NCBI GenBank assembly: GCA_025769875.1
Contig: JAGFNK010000940.1
Location: 1 to 17,966, forward strand
DNA: 17,966 nt
Source of the DNA: Russula earlei
Taxonomy: Eukaryota; Basidiomycota; Agaricomycetes; Russulales; Russulaceae
Direction of reading: 5' to 3'
The notes beneath the pieces are model-generated. The model was not told the DNA's origin. It did not search any database and saw only the letters and a list, made by a program, of their open reading frames with translations. Positions 1-8,951 of the stretch are shown one piece after another; the stretch's first letter is position 1, and each line of letters opens with the position of its first letter. The position numbers and the translations under genes were made by a program.

Positions 1-588
1 GGGTTCCTTGCCACTGAGGGACCCATTAACACCTTGTGGCGCTGCAGTGGCCATCTGGGGAGCTTGGGCGGCAACCTGGGGTGGTTGGATAGTGACTTGG
101 GGTTGGGCTGCCATAATAGGTTCTGGGGGATTCTGTGGTTCAAGTTCCAGGGTTTCAATGGGTTCCTGATTTTCAGGGAGGTCCTCTGGTTCTAACGCAG
201 GGGATTCAAAGGGTGTCTGAGTTTCAGCAGTATTTTCTGGTTCAGGGGGGTTGCCTTCTGTAGAGGAGGCTTCTGATTCTGATGGTGATTTGTAGAGCAG
301 GTCGTTTGCCCTCCAGTAGCCTAGTCCCAGGCTATTTTGTATGAGTTCTAGGTCTTGGTGAGTGTAGAGTTGTCCTCTTCTGAGTTGCAGTTCAAACCAA
401 CAGTTGTTGATAAATTCAACAGGTAGTTCTTTGTTGTTTTCTGTGGTGACATAGCAGAGGAAGGTGTGGAAGCTATCCCAAGTGGCAGTTCCTACAACGT
501 GTTGGGGGAGATCAGGGGAGGGTCTAGGTTGGATGCGGATCCAGCAGTTCGGTGGTAATTCAAGGTTGATCTCCAGAATGGAGTAAGG
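1..588 (-). CDS. Element A gag, 5' part (runs off window start)
   Basis: Start of the Gag protein of a Ty3/gypsy-type element on the minus strand. The frame is open from 627 down to base 1, but its first in-frame ATG is at 114-112 (MAAQPQV...). The roughly 160 codons upstream are open and match the equivalent part of element C: a G-A-W block, then a block reading VEFINNCWFEL in A and IEFINGRWYKL in C, then a GLG-W block. An acidic, proline-rich linker (many E/P/T) follows and leads to MAA, as in C. The Gag core would begin just beyond the window edge (NGSLSGKEP compared with C NGAVRGNPP). The ATG has A at -3 and G at +4, a good fungal context. Whether translation begins there or at a non-AUG codon upstream is open. 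Family assignment rests on similarity to C within this window. Confidence 0.7.
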
Positions 589-599
589 AAGCTTAGCTT
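589..599 (-). promoter_or_regulatory. Element A self-primer binding site
   Basis: Minus-strand AAGCTAAGCTT lies one base (C) after the LTR end ...CCGTAACA. It is the exact reverse complement of minus-strand AAGCTTAGCTT at 941-931 inside the LTR, 34 bases after the start of the TATA-like box. No tRNA-type TGG primer site is seen at this junction. The geometry matches Tf1-style self-priming, in which the RNA 5' end folds back on the primer site. Confidence 0.6.
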
Positions 600-600
600 G

Positions 601-1210
601 TGTTACGGTGTTGCAGCTGTAAGAGTGTTAGCTCAAGGTTCAGTGGGGCCAAGTCCCTGTGACTTGGTTCAAGGGGTTCAGTGGGGCTGGCTCAAGGAGA
701 CCTGATCAAAGGTTTAGCATCTCAAGGCTGAGTCAGACAATGACTCAGTCCGCAGACAGAGTCGATCTTCTGGTTTCACAGAAGAAGAGGATGATGAGAG
801 AGAGGCAGAGGAGGAAGAGGAACACAAGGGTTCCTTGAGGTGTGCTCAGGTCAAGCAAGATGTAAACCAGCACAAGCAAGCTGTGATTGAGAGAGTATAC
901 AGGGCAAGGGATGCGACAGGAAACAGGACAAAGCTAAGCTTGGGGCATTCCCCAGCTTCTACAGGCGCTTAAATACTGTATGCAGTGAGGCTGTACAGTA
1001 CTATATGCGGAACAATAGATAAAGATGAACCAATAGCAGAAGAGATTTGAACAATAGATGAAACACAATAGGTGAAACAATAAGAGACCATCAGCATCAA
1101 GGGGTGGGATGGTAGGTAAGGAAACAAGGGTGACAGGAGAGAACAATAGTAGAAGTAAGACAATAACAGAAGGGGTTAGAGATGAACCAACAAGGGGGTA
1201 ATTCATGACA
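601..1210 (-). mobile_element. Element A 5' LTR
   Basis: A long terminal repeat on the minus strand, read 1210 to 601: it starts TGTCATGAATTACC and ends ACACCGTAACA. The inner end is well fixed by the primer site that follows. The outer end at 1210 is chosen because TGTCATGAA also begins the R-family LTRs; TGTCA also occurs at 1258 and 1277, so this end is less certain. A TATA-like box and the inferred RNA start are inside. The partner LTR lies outside the window, so no target duplication can be tested. The 345 bases between the TATA box and the inner end contain a short upstream reading frame (ATG at 720, four codons). Confidence 0.6.
931..975 (-). promoter_or_regulatory. Element A core promoter and RNA start region
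   Basis: On the minus strand TATTTAA (975-969) precedes AAGCTTAGCTT (941-931) by 34 bases from start to start. The second block is the inferred RNA 5' end because it is complementary to the primer site at 589-599. The same spacing is seen in the LTRs of C and E. Confidence 0.55.
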
Positions 1211-1277
1211 CTCAACTCCTTGCACTCGTCTCGCATGTGAACAGATTTGTCAGTGACACTGCCCCCAGTTGGTGACA
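1211..1277 (+). repeat. Probable tail of element B 5' LTR
   Basis: The short stretch between the A LTR and the B gag. It ends GTTGGTGACA-TT-AGAACAAGC, which resembles the LTR/primer junction of element C (ACCGTGACA-TC-AGACCAAGC). This suggests 1277 is the end of B's LTR and 1280 onward its primer site, with A having inserted into the B LTR. It cannot be tested here because B's RNA start region is not in the window. Confidence 0.35.
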
Positions 1278-1353
1278 TTAGAACAAGCCTCTGCTCTCTT
1301 GAACCCTTGACCCTGAATGCATGCTCACACCAAATATATTGATTTCTCTAAAC

Positions 1354-3030
1354 ATGTCCACCATGGCTAGAGACTGGAAGCTCAAATGAGAGCCCATGCC
1401 AACAAAGGAAGCCCTGGCAGCTCTGGAATGTCCCTTCAGACTGCTCCCAGATGCCACCAAGATAGTGCCAACAATGTTTGACAATGGCACTGAATACTTC
1501 CAAGTGGGAGACAGCTCTGCTCCCTGGTCCAGCTACTATGTCATCTGGAGAGGAGCTAAGGTGGCACTAGGCAACATTTATGGAGTCTGGTTTGAGATTG
1601 AGAAACTTGAGGACTACTGGGTAGCCTTGCGCGTTGCCTGACCAGCCTTCAAATTAGCTCAAAATCTCTTACCCAGGATCAACATGGACAGATTGACTCG
1701 CTCTGGAGCACCTCTTCCCAGCTCCAAAGCTCCAACATGTGCTCCAACACCTGGGCCTGCCCCTCATGACACTGATTCCAATGGAACAAGAGACGACTGT
1801 TCAAACGCAAGTTTTTCCACCCCAAGAAAATCCTCAACCCGAAGAACCCAGAGGTGTGTCATCCAGGATGGCACAAGCTCCCCCATGTGCTGCCCTATCT
1901 CTAGGTCTTAGAGGACACGGAAGACATCCTCCAAGCCCTGATCCTGATGACTATGACTACCCTACCATAGAAGACCCCTGCGCCCCTCATTCCAAAAACT
2001 GCAAACTTGAAGGAATCCTGCCAAAGACATTCACCAGAGACCGAGGATGCACACATGCATATCTCACTGCATTCAACAGGTTCATGATGATGAACCACAA
2101 TTCTAAGATTGCTGCAGACCCCATCAAAAAGTGTGCTTACTTCTTATCTCTATTAGATGGTCTGAAGGTCAATGGATGGATTGAGACCATAGACAAATGG
2201 CTTCATATTGTCAAATGTGACCCAACTGAAATCCCTTTCAGGATGGATGCCTGGGAGGCCATGGAACAGAAATTCAAGCATGCTTTTACTGACTATGCCA
2301 AAAAGGAACGTGCCCAAGATTGCCTCCAAGAACTCAAGATGAAAGGTGATAACCTCGATGAATACATCGCCAATTTCAAGTTACTCTCTGGATGCATGGG
2401 AATTGACACCAACGACCCGACTGCAATGCGTCTCTTCGCATGCAGTCTCCCTTGTAGCCTCATCGAGTCTTGCCTCAACCTTGAAGACCCAATTACATTC
2501 ATCCAATGGGTTGCAGTGGCACAGAAACATCATTGAGTTTGGATGCATACACATGCAATCCTCTTGGACCATGCGATTGCACATGGCCGCAACCCAAATG
2601 GAAACACAAACCACCCCTGGGCCTGCCTTTCAAACTGGGGCATGTGTGGCAACAACCAATCGAATGCGAACCCCACACACCCACGTCTCCCACCATGCAA
2701 CCCGAACGCCATGGACACCAGTGCAAGTGCGGCACACAAGGTGACCACTGAAGCCGAGAACAGAAACATTGAGAAGAAGGAAGATGTTTCCACTGCTCCC
2801 TTTGAGGACACCTAGCTTGCAACTGTCCCACAAAACTGAAATGTGAAACGATGTGCGCATGCATCACAGACACCAGCACCACATCCAAATCCTCCATCGT
2901 GGAGGTGGTTGAAGAAGACACTGTTGTTTGGTTGGCAAGAACAGCAAAGGCGCTCTCTATTGAGGATAGAGAAGCTTTCATCAAAGCTTTAATGGGAGAG
3001 GAAGAAGAACAGGATTTTGTGGAAGCCTGA
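1354..3030 (+). pseudogene. Element B gag, broken
   Basis: Gag capsid/nucleocapsid gene relic. The N-terminal module (about 1396-1641) contains a YYVIWRG...GVWFEIEKLE stretch that parallels the N-terminal Gag modules of A and C. The capsid-like core at about 2010-2533 has ILPKTFTRDRG, AFNRFMMMN, a W-x(10)-W block and KERAQDCLQELKMKGDNLDEYI, typical of the Retrotrans_gag family. A zinc knuckle CX2CX4HX4C lies at 2785-2826 (CFHCS...GHLACNC). In-frame TGA codons stand at 1387, 1639, 2534, 2770 and 2803, and frameshifts lie near 1740 and 2757. The last TGA at 3028-3030 sits where element C also ends gag (DFxxA-stop), so it is probably the authentic stop. Possible starts are the ATGs at 1354 or 1363, but CpG decay may have created them from ACG. 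Confidence 0.85.
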
Positions 3031-3720
3031 GCATATCGGCTATTGCCTGGGCCCTTAAAGTTGATTCAGTGTATAAGTCTCTTAGGAAATCAATACAAGT
3101 GAAAGTTACTATCTACACTGGATCAGACAAAGCTGAAAGACAAGCACTATTAGACATCAGAGCAACCAAATGTTTCATGTCCACCAAGACAGCTGAAGAG
3201 CTCCAACTCAAAACCCAGGAGTTAATACCACCGAGAAAAGTCAAGAATGTTGATGGCACCTTAAACCGATTAGGAAAGGTCACTTCAAAAGTGGAATGTG
3301 AACTGAAACTATTAGGCAAAATAAGTAGACACCAATTCCTCATAGCAGACATCGGACAAGATGCCATCATCTTGGGATATCCATTCTTGGAAGCAATGAA
3401 CCCAAAAATTGATTGGTCCAGAGGAATGATGATGGGAAGGATAACACTAACAATGCAGACAACAATGCCAGACTGGGTCAAAACGATCCCAAACTGGGAG
3501 GAAGGGGATGAATTGTGGCTGCAAACCAAAATGAGAAAGACGACAGTGGCTCAACAATTAGCAGAAACTGCACTTGATGAAAAGGAATGGACCTGGCAAG
3601 AATTAATCCCAACCCAATATCCCCAATACAAGGAAGTCTTTATGGAGAAAGAATCGGAGAGATTTCCTGGAGAAAGGAAATGGGATCATGCCATTGACCT
3701 TAAACCAGATGCACAACTTT
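3031..3720 (+). pseudogene. Element B pol, protease domain
   Basis: Retropepsin-like aspartic protease at the start of pol, which would cut Gag-Pol. Pol lies in the -1 frame relative to gag and is open across the gag stop. The fold is recognisable: VTIYTGSDKAERQALL, then the active-site position, then KNVDGTLNRLGKV, then AIILGYPFLEAMNPKIDW, the usual ILG-PFL strand. The catalytic D-S/T-G-A motif reads DIRA at 3153-3164, whereas element C keeps DSGA, so the enzyme would be dead even without downstream stops. Towards the end a linker reads HAIDLKPDA, as in C (HAIDLIPDA). A frameshift near 3716-3722 separates this part from the reverse transcriptase frame. Confidence 0.85.
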
Positions 3721-4999
3721 GATCAACTGCTGAGTATACCCCCTATCTCCCAAAGAAAAGGAAGAACAACAAAAATTCCTAGAACAAAACCTATGGCTCA
3801 AAAGAATCAGAAGATCAAATTCCCCCTATGCAAGCGGATTCTTCCTCATAAAAAAGAAGGACAGAAAGTTCAGACCAGTCCAAGACTACAGAAAACTTAA
3901 CCAATGGACCAGACCTAACATCTATCCATAACCCCTAATCCCAGAATTGATACACACACTTGCTGGGAAGGCATTATTCAGCAAATTCAATGTCAGATGG
4001 GGATACAACAACATAAGAATTAAAAAAGGGGATGAATGGAAAGCTGCTTTCAAAACTAGCGATGGACTGTTTGAACCAACAGTAATGTTCTTTAGTCTGA
4101 CAAACTTGCCAGCAACCTTTCAAACTATGATGGATGACATCTTTCAAGAAGAACTTGCCCAAGGATGGCTAGAGATCTACATGGATGACATTATTATAGC
4201 TACAGAAGACAACGAAACAGTGCACAAGAATAAAGTAAATCACATCTTGGCCAAACTCAAGAAACATGATTTGTACTTCAAACCCAAAAAATGCCAGTTC
4301 CATAAAAGAAAGATAGAATACCTTGGAGTCATCATTGGCAATGGAAGAGTAGAAATGGACCCTATTAAAGTGAAGGGAATCAGCAAATGGCCTACACCTC
4401 TCTCATTAAAAGAAGTTAGAAGTTTTCTGGGATTTTGTAACTTTTACAGAAACTTCATCCCCAATTTCTCATTAAAAGCATGACCACTCAACAACCTAAC
4501 CAAGAAGAACAGACAATGGTCCTGGGGAGAAAAAGAACAAAATGCCTTTGATGAACTAAAAGATACCTGCACCAGGTATCCAGTACTCTACACCCCAGAT
4601 TGGACAAAACAATTCTTCCTAGACACAGACGCATCTGGATTGGCACTAGGAGTTGTCATCTCCCAAAAATACAATGATGGTCTACATCCAATAGCATTCT
4701 ACTCTAGAACACTACTGGATGCTGAAAGAAATTACAATGCCCATGACAAAGAACTAGCAGCAGTCATCTTTGGTCTAAAAAGTGGACACCCATTCTTTCT
4801 AGGAGCTAAAGAACCAGTAATCATCAGAACAGACCACAAAAATTTAACATACTTTAAAGAACCACAGAAACTGACAGCCTGACAAACTAGATGGATGCAA
4901 TACATGCAAGACTTCAACATAACCATGGAACATGTCCCTGGACACACACATACCATTGCCAACACACTTTCTTGTCGCAAGGACCTTAACAAGGGGATA
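3716..4999 (+). pseudogene. Element B pol, reverse transcriptase and RNase H
   Basis: Reverse transcriptase followed by RNase H, all in one frame. RT blocks in order: VYPLSPKEKEEQ entry, SPYASGFFLIKKKD, RPVQDYRKLN, KFNVRWGYNNIRIKKGDEWKA, GLFEPTVMFF with NLPATFQTMM, the YMDD catalytic motif at 4178-4189, KKCQFHKRKIEYLG and RSFLGFCNFYRNFI. RNase H shows LDTDASGLALG, AFYSRTL with a YNAHDKELAA block, and RTDHKNLTYF. In-frame stops are TGA at 3731, 4481 and 4880, where relatives have arginine (C-x-VYPL, x-PLN, A-x-QTRW), and TAA at 3929 in the YP-x-PLIPE block. The catalytic residues themselves survive. Confidence 0.9.
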
Positions 5000-6336
5000 G
5001 AAGAACAAAAAACCACACTACTTCCCCCTGAAATTTTCTTGCAAAAACCCTACATACCAGACAAAATTGAAACACAACGAGAAATCCTCAAACAATTTCA
5101 TGACTCCCCTACAGCAGGACACCCCAGAATTGCTAACACATGGGACTTAGTCAAACAACATTATGAAGGACTGAGACTATGACAATTCGTAGAAAACTAT
5201 GTCAAGGGATGTGCAAAATGTCAAGAATCCAAAACCAACATACACAGAAAGAAAGCTCCACTATTCCCAATTGACACACACATTGAACAAGGCCCCTTTC
5301 AATATGTATCAATGGACCTAATCACCAACCTCCCCAAATCAGGAGGATTTGACAGCATCCTCACCATTGTTGATCAAGGATGTTCAAACGCAACGAAATT
5401 TATCCCCTGCAACAAGACTATCGATGGAACAGGTGTCACACATGAGTACCTAAAATACCTCGTGCCCTGGTTCAGAATTCCCAAATGAATCATATCCGAT
5501 AGAGACCCTTGATTTATGTCCAACTTCTCTAAGGCCTTATGTAATAACCTGGGAATCAAACAAAACATGTCCTCAGCATTTCATCCCCAAATGGATGGAC
5601 AAACAGAAAGGATGAATGCCTGGATAGAACAGTACCTACAACTATGGGCTGGACAGCAACAACATAGCTGGTCTAAAATGCTCCCCATTGCTGAATTTGC
5701 ACACAACTCCTGGAAACATGAAGTCACACAACGATCACCTCATGAACTCCTCATGGGATTCAAACCTCAAATAAATGTCAACCTTATCAATGACAAGGTT
5801 CTAGCCAGCACTGACAGACTCCTAGAACTAGAAGATTCTAGGAAAGATGCACAACAACTTCTAGAATGAAGACAACAACCCAAAGGTCCAGACAAACTGG
5901 AAATGAAAGAAGGGACCCTAGTTTGGTTAGAAGCAAAAATTTGAAGACACAAGGGGCTTGTAAACTTATACCCAAATGATACGGACCATTCCCAATCAAG
6001 AAAAAGATTTCCAAAGTTGCCTATCAATTGGAACTGCCTCCTTCCATGAAGATACACAACATTTTTCACACGAACCTCCTCCTACCATACATAGAAACAG
6101 AAGAGTATGGCACCCCCTTTACACGACCTCCTCCAATGATCGAGGAAGAAGAAGAATACAAAATTGAAGCCATTCTAGATGCGAGAAGGTTTGGAAGGAC
6201 ACGTAAAATTCAATACCTTGTACATTGGAAAGGATACCCTTTGGCGGACGACTCATGGGTCGACCACCACGATCTCAATGCACCAGATCTATTAAAAGAT
6301 TATTACTCCACTATGGCTGGACAACCAGATGCATAA
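5000..6336 (+). pseudogene. Element B pol, integrase with chromodomain
   Basis: Integrase that would insert cDNA into the chromosome. The zinc-binding HHCC set is visible: H at 5099 and 5120, and CAKC at 5210-5221. The catalytic triad is D 5315 (SMDLIT), D 5498 (ISDRD) and E 5606 (DGQTERMN), with exactly 35 residues between the second D and E. A GPF-type C-terminal block follows (YGPFPIKKK, about 5980). The chromodomain at about 6157-6308 (YKIEAILDARR, YLVHWKGYP, DSW, APDLLKDYY) would direct insertion to chromatin. In-frame TGA codons stand at 5180, 5486, 5510, 5867 and 5977, each at an expected arginine (for example PK-x-IISDR and PK-x-YGPF). A frameshift lies near 5935. The TAA at 6334 is the natural stop. 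Confidence 0.9.
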
Positions 6337-6389
6337 AAGGACATTGCAAAAAGCCCCAACCTCCCTGTTGAACCATTCCTCAGAAGAAA

Positions 6390-7103
6390 ATGACCTCTCC
6401 CACATCTTCACCCACTTCTACCACTACTCTTGTCCCTCTCCCTCCTTCCAGGGAAACCTCCCCCATTCCTGCTGGTACTATCAATTTCAGAACCCAGACC
6501 AGATGAGCAGCCAGACATGCTGTGATGATTGTCCAGGCAACCAAACTCTGGTCTATGCCTCTTCCCACCATCATTTGCAGTTTCACTAACCGATCTCCTT
6601 CACGTGGAGCTGCCCCTCATGTCCAAACCCCCAATCCTGTTCCCAGTCAACCCATCACCACCTCATCAGAACCCCTTCCCATACCACCCCAAACTGACAC
6701 TCCCCCTCTCCAATATCCTCCACTGACCAACGACATCACACTCAACACAAACCCAACCACCTCCTCACAATCGGGCATAGAGGAAATCCCTCCTGACTAT
6801 GCACCACCAAACCATCCTGCACCCATATTGACTGATGCTGAAGTGATGGGAGAAGACTGGACAGAGAATGATCCTCAATTCCGAGACCTTCTCATCCCAG
6901 ACCTGGGAAACAAGGACAACACTACCGCCCCTTGATTCACCATGTATGACCTTGACTCCCTATACCCCACTGTCTTTGCCACATATGGGCCAGGTTGGCC
7001 CATTCATCCTTCTCACATCCGCGCTCATGCAGACCCCTATCCTCACCCCCTGCTCACCAAAAAGGATGCATTTCTCTTTCAAGAGACCATTAGACATACT
7101 AAA
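6390..7103 (+). pseudogene. Element B third ORF downstream of chromodomain
   Basis: A further open frame after pol. It starts at an ATG (6390, MTSPTSSPTS) and stays in frame to 7103, interrupted only by TGA at 6504 and 6933. The first half is low complexity, rich in Ser, Thr and Pro. The second half is more ordered: acidic (AEVMGEDWTENDPQFRDLL), then MYDLDSLYPTVF, YGPGWPIHPSHI, RAHADPYPHPLL and DAFLFQETIR. The last segment looks like a real protein, with conserved-looking G, W, H and P positions. I do not recognise a family. It has no clear signal peptide or membrane segment, so an envelope protein is not supported. It is truncated at its 3' end by the R2 LTR. Confidence 0.5.
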
Positions 7104-7143
7104 TGTCAAGACTCACTGTTGAACTATCCAGTTCAAGAGCGAG

Positions 7144-8022
7144 TGTTACAACATTTTCCTTTTATGTCTACCTCTTACCTTTTGCTATGGACTGCTGGCC
7201 TTTGTACGTCCCTTTACTTACTGGTCTCGTGATCTCTTATGTCTTGTGATCTCTCTTGTGTTATCATGTGATCCATACACATCCAGGTAACACTGGATTG
7301 CTGTTACTTTCCCTTTGTTTGGTTCTCTTTTCTTTTATACTTACTTCACAAGTTTGACTGTGCAATGCTGCGCACTTACTGTGCAGCACAGTCACTTGGT
7401 TCTGACTCACTCGTGGCCTCATTTCTATGACTCCTACTTATTATGACTCATACTATCTAGTAGCACAGTCAAAGTGCAGCTATTGTGGGCTTCTCCTGTA
7501 TATATAAGCTCAGTACTTTGTGACCAAAGCCCTAAGCTTGGTCTCTTGTAGAATCCAACCTACTCTTGTCCAACATATTCGCCTGCAACCCACACAACTC
7601 CTAATCCTCAAACCACATCCACCTCTCCATTTCATCAACTTTTCACACACACACACCATCTACCATCTACTCTTCACCTCTCCCTTCCTTCCCCAAGAGT
7701 CTCTCTTCACTCTACTGAGAAGAGCTCTCCTCCTTCAAGACATACCTTCCTCTCTCTGTGTGTTCAAGGTCTACAATGGACTTGAACGCATATAGCTAGT
7801 GGAACCAGCCCTAGTCTATCCCATTACAAACTTACCCTAGCTTCTTAATGGACCGAGTCGTACTAGGAGGGGTCTATTGGCCATAACCTGTTTAGCATAA
7901 AACACTTCAACTGCTGCAGGGATCCTTACTCATTACAACGGGAACCAGCCCGTTTCTTGAAACACACTTTACTATCAACTCAACTTCAGGCTTGAGAACT
8001 GACACGGCTCATTACCATGACA
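7144..8022 (+). mobile_element. Solo LTR E (element C family)
   Basis: An 879-base LTR starting TGTTACAAC and ending CCATGACA, closely similar over its length to the 5' LTR of element C. It is flanked by gcgag (7139-7143) and gtgag (8023-8027), a 5-base target duplication whose copies differ only by a CpG-to-TpG change. R1 (14655-14664) and R4 carry the uninterrupted site gcgagggat, so this is a true insertion into R2. No internal sequence remains, so it is a solo LTR left by LTR-LTR recombination. Compared with C it has lost many CpGs. Confidence 0.9.
7499..7544 (+). promoter_or_regulatory. LTR E core promoter
   Basis: TATATATAA at 7499-7507, with TAAGCTTGGTCT (7533-7544) beginning 34 bases after its start. 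The second block is identical to the inferred RNA 5' end of element C. No primer site follows this LTR because it is solo. Confidence 0.5.
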
Positions 8023-8951
8023 GTGAGGGATAAGCTTGAAGATGAGTCAATAGACATCCAAGATGGTGTGGGCAAGAAGTAGAGTCCAAAGCAGTAACAA
8101 ATACCAAACAGGTATAGTTACTGGTAGAGTCGAGCAGGTATGCAGGGAAGAGGCCAGAATGGTCACAAGGGGATGGTCCTTAAAGGAGTATCCCAGGGAT
8201 AGAGAGTGCCATAAACAAATGGACAGTCTGAAGACTGTCCTTTACGTTATTGAGTGCTTATATACTACAAGAGGACTGCTAAATAGGGAACAAGTCATAT
8301 CCTTGTTATCAAGCACAATAGATGGATGAGTAAGAAGTCGGAGTACACTTACTGAGCATGCTCAGTCATGCTCAGTAAGCTGCTGAGTAAGAGGGCTCCA
8401 AATGATGAGTAAGAGCCTCTACTGTCCACATGTTCACTGCTCTAGTGCACATGCAAAGCACCTGATTCATTTGCTGTTAGTTAATTTAGGGCCGGTCATT
8501 TGGGGACTTGTAGTTTGGTTCAAGGAATAGAGTTGTCTATAAGGCCCCTTATATAGTTCTATTAGGGTCCTTAGAGTCGACCCTAATACTTCTATTAAGG
8601 TCCTTAGTATTGCTTTATAGTTTGTTCTATAGTCATTAGAGTTAGTCCAATAACGTGTTGTAGGGTCTTTAGTATTGTGTTAGTGCCTTTTGTAGGGCAC
8701 TTAGAGTCATCCTGAAGGGTCTTTAGGGAGGCTATAATACTGTCTTTTATTGCTAAAATGGTTGCCATTAAGTGGGGTTTGCTGTATGTTGATTGTGCCG
8801 AGAATTGCTCGTGTGAAAATGCACACGCAATATTGTGGACACCTCTACTCACCCCTTTTGTCCGTGTGAACAGGGTGACACCATAGAGGCTAGGTTTCCT
8901 CTCATAAGGAAGGGTCCTTCAAGGGCCCTCTCCAGGAAATGGTTCATGACA

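Larger units (their letters stand above)
1211..7103 (+). mobile_element. Element B, decayed Ty3/gypsy chromovirus
   Basis: A nearly complete retrotransposon internal region in the order gag, zinc knuckle, protease, reverse transcriptase, RNase H, integrase, chromodomain, third ORF. The order and the C-terminal chromodomain identify a chromovirus of the Ty3/gypsy (Metaviridae) group. Both ends are damaged: the 5' LTR is replaced by element A, and the 3' end stops abruptly at the R2 LTR with no 3' LTR seen. Decay is mainly by nonsense codons (15 TGA, 1 TAA) plus a few frameshifts. CpG is scarce: for example 2 in 4021-4500, against 16 in the 480 bases 16021-16500 of element C. It is non-autonomous and old. 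Confidence 0.9.
7104..8951 (-). mobile_element. R-family LTR copy R2, split by LTR E
   Basis: R-family LTR on the minus strand: begins TGTCATGAACC at 8951 and ends CTTGACA at 7104. Without the inserted LTR E and one target duplication it is about 964 bases, matching R1 (961). Its TATA box is at 8258-8264 (minus strand) and the primer-like TGGACAGTCT block at 8220-8229. The flanks, ctaaa on the left and cctga on the right, do not match, so this is not a simple solo-LTR insertion. No primer site follows at 7103. Many CpGs present in R1 are TpG or CpA here (compare 8806-8835 with 15429-15460), so it is an older copy. The small frames inside it are not believed to be genes. Confidence 0.8.

Noticed and set aside
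934..1278. 114-codon minus-strand frame across the A LTR
   Set aside because: It crosses the LTR boundary into other DNA, is hydrophobic by composition only, and covers the promoter.
4481..5979. In-frame TGA codons read as sense (recoding or an alternative genetic code)
   Set aside because: Element C ends gag with TGA and uses CGN and AGA for arginine normally. The TGAs in B coincide with CpG loss and expected CGA codons, so decay explains them.
6942..7103. Envelope-like gene after element B pol
   Set aside because: No signal peptide, transmembrane segment or fusion-like segment can be seen; only an unidentified ORF is supported.
7520..7795. 91-codon frame in LTR E and the matching frame at 12696-12890
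   Set aside because: Both are low-complexity pyrimidine-rich R-U5 sequence of the LTR; the frames differ in length and have no ATG in the less decayed copy.
8063..8329. 88-codon frame, also present in R1 (14752-14955) and reversed in R4
   Set aside because: It lies antisense within the R-U5 part of R-family LTRs, recurs only because the LTR recurs, and shows no protein-like conservation.
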